Shown: positions 57,416 to 64,000 of the stretch, piece after piece
Position numbering within the stretch: position 1 is the first letter of the stretch
Layout of the letters: every line of letters starts with the position of its first letter
Source: Fremontodendron californicum
Lineage: Eukaryota > Streptophyta > Magnoliopsida > Malvales > Malvaceae
Assembly: GCA_030761205.1 (NCBI GenBank)
Contig: JAULJL010000048.1
Coordinates: 2,914,001-2,978,000, forward strand
Direction: 5' to 3'
DNA length: 64,000 nt
Notes under the pieces: generated by a model
The model's database searches: none
Told to the model about the DNA's origin: nothing
Seen by the model: the letters and a program-made list of their open reading frames with translations, nothing else
Position numbers and translations under genes: made by a program

Positions 57416-58351
57416 CTAACCAACACCCCTTCTTGGCTTTTTAGGCTTGTCAGGCTCATACATGAAATTTTCCAAATTTATGCGTTTGAGAGGAAGCTTT
57501 CTTTGCACAACAATGGATGCATTCTCCATTACAAGTATTATTCCATCATCCTTTGTGGTGCATATCTCATCGAGGAATGGAGCATATTTTGATACTTGTT
57601 GAATGGCATCCACAAACAAGTTGTTTAAGGTTTCTGGCATGTGTTGTTCATGTTCTTCCTCCTTGAACTTTGCAAATCTACTAGGAAAAGGTGGAGAAGA
57701 AACATTAGTAAAAAGTGGAACCTTAAACGTTACCTCAGGTGCCGAAATACACTTATTTGGATTTGTGGCTTCATTATCCTCAAGAATAGAATCCATCTCT
57801 AATTTTGTCTCATCCTCATCTTGTTCCTCATTCCTCAAGGTCACAATAGTAGTATTCTCCTTTGGGTTAATCATTGTTTGGGCAGGGAGTTCTTCAGATC
57901 TTTGTGCTACCCATCCCACCATACTACTAGTCAATTGGATCATTTGCTTTTCCAAACTCTGGATGCTTGCCCTTGTTTCCTGTTGAAATTGCAATGTATC
58001 AGTAACAAGAGAATAGACAAGATCTTCTAAAGAAGTACCTGAGTTTTGAGTCATATGTGGTGGTTGAAAAAGATCTGGTTCTTGGGACCATGATTGATTG
58101 AAGCTAGATGGATGAGTGTAATTGGCATAAGGATCTACTTCTTGGTAATTTTTCGAGTAGCCATAATTAGTATGATCCCACCATCCCTCATGGTAAGTGT
58201 TTGAGTAATGATCATACTGTTGGTCTTGGAACACTTGATGGCCTTGACATCCTCCCATGGCCAATTGTTGAACTGGGTAGGTGAGATTGGCTTGTTGATT
58301 TTCCATGTTCATGTATGCCACCAACTCTTCAAGTGTTAGATTGCTCAATTC
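57416..58351 (-). CDS. Gag-like ORF of unit 1 (intact)
   Basis: About 311 codons from MELSNLTLEELVAYMN; a further upstream in-frame ATG adds a lysine-rich run from a T-tract and is unlikely. The protein is closest to the S1 fragment (shared MIQLTSSMVGW, NKCISAPEV and KINL-type tail) rather than to N1. It lacks the capsid domain, zinc knuckle and protease. Confidence 0.75.
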   Translation of the reverse strand, partial: ELSNLTLEELVAYMNMENQQANLTYPVQQLAMGGCQGHQVFQDQQYDHYSNTYHEGWWDHTNYGYSKNYQEVDPYANYTHPSSFNQSWSQEPDLFQPPHMTQNSGTSLEDLVYSLVTDTLQFQQETRASIQSLEKQMIQLTSSMVGWVAQRSEELPAQTMINPKENTTIVTLRNEEQDEDETKLEMDSILEDNEATNPNKCISAPEVTFKVPLFTNVSSPPFPSRFAKFKEEEHEQHMPETLNNLFVDAIQQVSKYAPFLDEICTTKDDGIILVMENASIVVQRKLPLKRINLENFMYEPDKPKKPRRGVG

Positions 58352-58476
58352 CATCGTTTTTTTTTTTATTTTTTTTTTCAAAATTTGATAAGAAAAACTT
58401 GTATGTACAAGAAAATAAAACTAATTAGAACTGAAAATAAGAATAAACCAAGTAACAAATAAACTAAAGAAAACAA

Positions 58477-58494
58477 TCCCCGGCAACGGCGCCA
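58477..58494 (-). other. Primer-binding site (tRNA-Asp type)
   Basis: The minus strand reads TGGCGCCGTTGCCGGGGA beside the LTR at 58501. Confidence 0.93.
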
Positions 58495-58500
58495 AAAATT

Positions 58501-60585
58501 TGATGCACCCAAAAGAGTGTATCTTATTTAACCTTGCACTAAAAAGATCAATTGTAAGTATAGTAGTTAGCAAGGGTCGAGTCCTCAGGGATTGGGTTTT
58601 AGTTTATAAGTTAATAGTTTATAACTTACGTTCAAAGAAAACAATAAAAGAAAAGGGGTTTTTGAAGCCAGATTTAAACTAAAGTAAATAATAAGAATAA
58701 GATGCAAGGCGGTATAACCAGCCAATAAAAATATATATACTAAATTAGGCGGTATAACCAGCCAATAAAAATATATATACTAAATTAGGCGGTATAACCA
58801 GCCAATAAAAATAAAACAAAGTTAATATACAAATTAGGCGGTATAACCAGCCAATAAAAATAAATATAAAAAATAAGCAAACTAAAAGTAAGAAAACAAG
58901 TAAGTAAGAAGAATCAAATATGAAAAATATGGTTAAGGTTTCATTCTCCACCACTAGACATCATTAAGAATCAATTTCAGATCTATCAATATCAACCAAC
59001 TATCAAAGTTAACAACCGTAGATAACAACAAGCTCTGTTACCCCAATCTTTCCTTAGTTTGTCGTTAAATAGAACAAGCTCTCTATTTAATCTCTAACCA
59101 TTAAACAACCTAGAATAAGCTCTCTAAATTCAATTTAATGGCAGCTTTATGATGAGAAAGATAGGTTGATCTAAGCAACAAACACATAAGCTCGGATTGT
59201 TCAACTTAGGTTATGTTCCACTTTGCAATTATTGAAAACTTGACCATAATCATTAATCACAAATTGCCACTTATGAATAGGAAATCAAGACAATTACACG
59301 GATCAAGACTCCTAAACTAGCAATAGATAATTATCAAGATCTATCTAGTTGTACACCTAAATAAATCAAGACAACATCATGAACAATTCTTTTAGAAGAA
59401 CATAAGCAACTTTGATAGAAAATTAATGATAGATAGAATCTGAAAATCAATCACAAAACATGTCTAGGGCTTTGAAATCACCCTTAACCAAATAGAAGTT
59501 TAGCCTAGCATAGGCATTATAAACATAAACATAAAATTAAAGAAAATCTAAGAAGAAAATAAAAGAAAGAAAGAAGAAGAGGAAGAATATTAATTATCCA
59601 ACCTCTTGCTCTCTCTAAAGAAAAAGAAAACTAGAGAAAAGAAAGAAAACTAGAGAAAAGAAAGAAGAAGAAAACTTAGAGAATTTTATTAAAATGGCTA
59701 ATATCCTACCTATGTACAATATAATCCTCTACAATCATCCAAGGCCCTCTATTTATACACATTTTGGAAGGCTAAATGACAAGAGACAAGCTTTACAAAT
59801 TTCAAAGGTAGGTATAATAGGTGGGTGAATTTTTCTAACAATTTTCGTCATATTGTATGACAATTTTGATCAGCCAACTTGATGGTCGATTTCGTCAATG
59901 TTGGAGGCCTGATCTGATCACATGGTCTTCTAGAAAAAGGTTCCCCTATCAGTTAAGAATCCATAGCCGTTGGAATCAGCTCATTTGCTGATGTTGATAA
60001 GCAGATATGGGCAAAATACGAAAACATGTCAGCACAGACGTCATTGCACATCAGCCAACTTGATGGTCGATTTCGTCAATATTAGAGGCCTGATCTGATC
60101 ATATGGTCTTCTAGACAAAGGTTACCGTATCAGTTACGGATCCATAGCCATTGAAATCAGCTTATTTGCTGATGTGGATAAGCAGATATGGGCAAAATAC
60201 GAAAACAGGTCAGCACAGACGTCATTGCACATCAGCCAACTTGATGGTCGATTTCGCTAGGGAAAACGACTCCGTTTCAAGAAGTTTAAAACATGAAAAA
60301 GATAGATATGCCTCTTAGCTTTGCACGGATACAAATTTCAGCCTTATTGCTTCAGTGAAACTCCAGATATAGCTGATATGGCAAAATGTATCGGAACTGG
60401 AACTGAACTGGATTTGCCCTTAATTCTAGTAATCTGAAATCACTCAAAGAAACTTGTGAAAAACACCAAATTACATAAAAATATAAAAGATCATAAACAC
60501 AATTAGACTAAACAATAATAACTCGTATTTGACACAAAACAATAATAAAACATAACTAAAAACTATATAATTATACGAGTTATCA
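58501..60585 (-). repeat. LTR between the tandem units
   Basis: 2085 bp, TGATGCACCC...GAGTTATCA, with four minisatellite units and the doubled 181-bp segment in a sequence version different from N1. The left side adjoins a normal primer site; the right side adjoins GGTTTGTAATG, exactly the sequence to the right of N1. It may be a recombinant LTR. Confidence 0.92.
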
Positions 60586-62083
60586 GGTTTGTAATGTGGT
60601 TGAAGAACAAAAGGATAAAGATATCACAAAGGTTCCAAAGAGTTCATAAAGTTTCGAGACATAAAAAGATCATACAAATAAAACTTCTCAAAACTCTTAT
60701 AAAGCACATAATAACATAGGCTAAATATTCATGTTGAGCCTTTGCATCATTCTAACCAACTTTGTAACATCTTTTTCTTTACTTTAACTAGAAGTTCAAG
60801 AGAAGATTTTTTTTTTTTTTATATGAGAATGTATTTGACAATGATCCCTTTCTTTTTCTCTTGACTTTTTTTCTTTCTTTTCCCCCCACACTTATTTCTT
60901 GTTTCTAACCCAAATTTTCAATAAATCTTCTTTGTCTTTGCAGCTTGTCTCAAAACATGCTAATTCATCTTTTGGAACAAAGGTAAAGATATAAGTATAT
61001 TTAGGTTAGGGACAAGTTATGGTTACCAAAGATATAGCTTATTCAATGTAGGCTCAAATTGGTTCACTAAGGGTGTGTTCTCTTGGAACATTAATAATGG
61101 ATGGCTGTTTGGCTCTGGTTATAATCCTAATGCCTCTATCATATTCATGTTGTCACATGTATCAATATAGTCTCAAACGGTTTAAAGCAAGTTCTAGAGA
61201 ATCATGTAATCATAAGAGCACTCAAGAAAGAAATTAGATTGATTTGTATAATGCATCAATCATTATAGGCTCAAAAACTCACAAGGATGATTATACAAGT
61301 CAGATTAAGTCTAAACATGCTTCTTTCTCAATCAACATATCATATTAACATTGGCTCATAAAAGATTGACATCAAGCTCAATTCTCATGAAAATCTTCTC
61401 ACTAATAAATCTGTTTTAGACTTATGCAATTCATATCTCATCATTGTATTAAAAAGGAACTAAAACTCACAAAAAATAATAATAATAATAATAATAAAGA
61501 AAAAAAAATAGTAGACAAAAATAAAAGAAATCCTAAATCATTCCCCCCCACACTTAATTCTTACATTGTCCTCAATGTAAGTCTATTAACTCAAATGAAA
61601 GAATCATGTGTAAGAGAAAAGAACTAATAACATAAGAATAGGAACAACTAAGACTCAAAACAAAACAAAACCATGCAACCTAAATAATCCTAAAATACTA
61701 AACAAAAATTAACAAGTAAACATAAAAAGATTAAAATCAAACTGACAAGGTATGTCTCAAGTCTCCCTTACTCAGACCTTGTTCAGAATGAATACTTCTA
61801 AATTGCTTAAAACACAACAAACTCTTTTTTTTTTTTTTTTGAAAAGAAGAAATCAAACTGACAAGGTATGTCTCAAGTCTCCCTTACTCAGACCTTGTTC
61901 AGAATAAATACTTCTTATTTATTTTTTTTTTTTAAATTAGCAAAATATGTCCCTTACCCCCTACTAAAATATGGCATTGTCCCCAATGTCAAATTTTAAA
62001 GGTAGAATTTAGGAGATATTACCTGCAGAGGTTGCTAACCACTTATTATAACTGAGACACAACAAGCAAAATGTTAGATAATG
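60586..62083 (-). other. 3' non-coding region of unit 2
   Basis: Same content as 54490-55986, including the AAT triplet run, CATTG hairpins and 113-bp doublet. The main difference seen is one base in a T-run. No coding feature is visible. Confidence 0.75.
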
Positions 62084-62731
62084 TCACAAAGACAAAGTGC
62101 AATCCACTCCTTGCTCGTCCATATCTCTTTTTCTTTTTCCGAGCGTTTGCGAAACAACCGTAGCAGATAAACACTCATAAGCTTGGAGCTTTTTAAGTAA
62201 ATCTTCAATGGTTGTAGCAGAAATTATGGTTCTCCTTGCCTCTGAAAACATGAATCCATTATCCACAGCATTATCTAAATATAAAAGCAAATTACTAAAA
62301 TAACCATTAATATTAAGCAAACCAATGGGTTTCTTATTTGTGACCAAAGATGACCAAGAAGCCACGCAAGCTATTTCTTCCAATGTACCCAGACCTCCTG
62401 GTAGAGCAATGAATGCATCGGCAGAATGGTACATGATTGTCATCCGTTCAGGGATACTCCAGACTTGTATTTCCTTACCCACGGTAGGTCCACAAAAACT
62501 TGTGAATAGTTTTGGCACGATTCCTAGAACTGGACTTCCTCCGACGTGTGCTGTTGTAGCGACTGCTCCCATTAAACCCGTACTACCGCCTCCATAAATC
62601 AAGTGGATCTTTTGTTGGGCAAGTATTACTCCAACTCTTATGGCTTCATCAGCGAATATGTTATTTTTCCCTGGATAAGCACCTCCAAAGACACAAATTT
62701 TTTTAATGCGCTGGGATGAAGTACTTTCCAT
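62084..62731 (-). CDS. LOG-like phosphoribohydrolase, copy 5 (intact)
   Basis: The protein is identical to copy 4: 215 residues from MESTSSQ with GGGSTGLMG and PGGLGTLEE. Identity reflects the tandem duplication, so it is not independent evidence of selection. The in-frame ATG at 62770 is an alternative start. Confidence 0.83.
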   Translation of the reverse strand: MESTSSQRIKKICVFGGAYPGKNNIFADEAIRVGVILAQQKIHLIYGGGSTGLMGAVATTAHVGGSPVLGIVPKLFTSFCGPTVGKEIQVWSIPERMTIMYHSADAFIALPGGLGTLEEIACVASWSSLVTNKKPIGLLNINGYFSNLLLYLDNAVDNGFMFSEARRTIISATTIEDLLKKLQAYECLSATVVSQTLGKRKRDMDEQGVDCTLSL

Positions 62732-63094
62732 TTTTTTTTTCTTCGAGTGCCTGAAAGAGAATGAGTACATGGTGTAATATATAGAGGACTGAGTAGTGAA
62801 TCAGACAAGAGTAATAATGTCGCCGAAAGTGTATCTGACCTGTCAGAAGAAAATGTTAACCTAACAAAAGATTTTTGCGTGATTTCAGGAAGAAAATCAA
62901 AAAGAGAAGAAAAAATCAACCGTAAAAGAATAATAAAAAAAACGAGAATAATTACACAAATCGAACAACACGTAAATTAAACCGAAATGAAGTTATTGCA
63001 AATCAAACCAAAAGCTGAGAAGTCATTTATTGTAGTTGTGATTGTGGCTCACATCTTCCTCTGGTTTTACGTCAAGAAACGGCTTAAACGCCTT

Positions 63095-63486
63095 CTATGA
63101 GTCGAGGATATGCTTCCCATCCAGTTTTCTTACAAGCTGGCAAACAGGGTCTTTTAACATCAGATTCCCAAGATGTTGCTATTCCCTTTGGAATTGCGGC
63201 CATAAATCAAGAATTTCTCTTTGTACGTCTCCACTAGGATGCGTCTCAAGAGAAAGTTGGATATTACCCAAATTCTCCTTACTCAGTCCATCCTTAATGA
63301 ATTCAATTTTATCATCTCGATTAGAGGACGGAATCCCAATAGAACGACATTTACCGTTACACGTCCATCGTGCACATTTGTGGCAATTTGAACTCATGCG
63401 CTTTGCTCGTCGCTTCTTTGCAAAAGTGCTTCTACCTGTACCTGGTAAATGCAAAACAGGAAGATATTCATCTTCACGTACCTTGG
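63095..63486 (-). pseudogene. Cysteine-cluster ORF, 5'-truncated by LTR
   Basis: About 130 C-terminal codons remain, including KKRRAKR and the four cysteines, but the first 50 or so are replaced by LTR sequence starting at 63487. The apparent start codon in the LTR belongs to the common LTR edge and is not native. Confidence 0.85.
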
Positions 63487-64000
63487 TGATGCACCCAAAA
63501 GAGTGTATCTTATTTAACCTTGCACTAAAAAGATAAATTGTAAGTATAGTAGTTAGCAAGGGTCGAGTCCTCAGGGATTGGGTTTTAGTTTATAAGTTAA
63601 TAGTTTAAAACTTAAATTCAAGAACAATAAAAGAAAAGGGGTTTTTGAAGCCAGATTTAAACTAAAGTAAATAATAAGAATAAGATGCAAGGCGGTATAA
63701 CCAGCCAATAAAAATATATATACCAAATTAGGCGGTATAACCAGCCAATAAAAAATATATACTAAATTAGGCGGTATAACCAGCCAATAAAAATAAAACA
63801 AAGTTAATATACAAATTAGGCGGTATAACCAGCCAATAAAAATAAATATAAAAAATAAGCAAACTAAAAGTAAGAAAACAAGTAAGTAAGAAGAATCAAA
63901 TATGAAAAATATGGTTAAGGTTTCATTCTCCACCACTAGACATCATTAAGAATCAATTTCAGATCTATCAATATCAACCAACTATCAAAGTTAACAACCG
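63487..64000 (-). repeat. LTR, running out of the window
   Basis: It starts TGATGCACCC within the cysteine-cluster ORF and contains four minisatellite units (about 63690-63840). One unit has an extra minisatellite-like variation that lengthens the accidental hydrophobic ORF on the minus strand. The other end is beyond 64000. Confidence 0.92.

Larger units (their letters stand above)
54490..58500 (-). mobile_element. Element H1 internal region right of N1 (tandem unit 1)
   Basis: It resumes the sequence interrupted at 45154 and runs to the primer site and LTR at 58501. It contains LOG-like copy 4, a truncated cysteine-cluster ORF and a gag-like ORF. The part 54490-57215 is repeated almost exactly at 60586-63312. 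At 57215/57216 cassette-type sequence switches to sequence of the cassette-free S1 type. Confidence 0.85.
60586..63486 (-). mobile_element. Tandem unit 2 of LOG-bearing internal region
   Basis: A near-exact duplicate of 54490-57215, offset by 6096-6097 bp, extending further into the cysteine-cluster ORF. It is cut at 63486 by another LTR. It contains the 3' non-coding region (60586-62083), LOG-like copy 5 and a truncated cysteine-cluster ORF. Confidence 0.9.

Overview
This window is repeat-dense plant nuclear DNA, most likely from a dicot. It is AT-rich and almost entirely nested LTR retrotransposons. I found no host single-copy gene, rRNA, tRNA, CRISPR or prokaryotic feature. The dominant family is Ty3/Gypsy of Athila/Cyclops type. 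Its LTRs run TGATAACTCG...GTGCATCA (about 1.7-2.1 kb), its primer-binding site TGGCGCCGTTGCCGGGGA matches the 3' end of tRNA-Asp, and its polypurine tract is AAGTGTGGGGGTG. A second family is Ty1/Copia-like, with LTRs ending ...TTCACATCA and a primer site TGGTATCAGAGC matching initiator tRNA-Met.

Layout. 1-4951: the 3' part of a non-autonomous Athila-like element (E0, + strand), with a LOG-like ORF, 3' UTR, 3' LTR and a 290-bp duplication of the LTR end. 4952-11069: a second such element (E1, - strand), with a LOG-like ORF, a cysteine-cluster ORF, a gag-like ORF, primer site and 5' LTR. 11070-14473: an LTR scrap, then a decayed Copia fragment (- strand). 14474-40403: an old autonomous-type Gypsy element (A, + strand). 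It is broken by four insertions, each with a matching 5-bp target duplication: a Copia solo LTR (15727-16530, CATCC), a short non-autonomous element S1 (18252-24718, AAGAG), an autonomous-type element B (25632-33842, GACAT) and a small Copia-type element with a charged ORF (36692-39236, TACAA). 40404-64000: a stack of Athila-like insertions, mostly - strand (two LTR scraps, H0, H1, N1), followed by a tandem duplication of about 6.1 kb.

The most unusual content is a two-gene passenger cassette in the non-autonomous elements. One gene is an intronless LOG-like (cytokinin-activating phosphoribohydrolase family) ORF, present five times: three copies intact, two broken. The other is a 178-residue ORF with a basic cluster and four clustered cysteines, present four times: two intact, two truncated. 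The cassette lies between the gag remnant and the 3' LTR, where Athila elements may carry an env-like ORF. The carriers have lost protease, reverse transcriptase, RNase H and integrase and keep only a shortened gag-like ORF. They would need enzymes from relatives such as A or B, yet neither copy here is intact: B has a nonsense codon in reverse transcriptase and lacks the integrase C-terminus and part of its 3' LTR, and A has frameshift and stop mutations plus an integrase-core deletion. Very similar LTR pairs in N1 and S1 point to recent movement.
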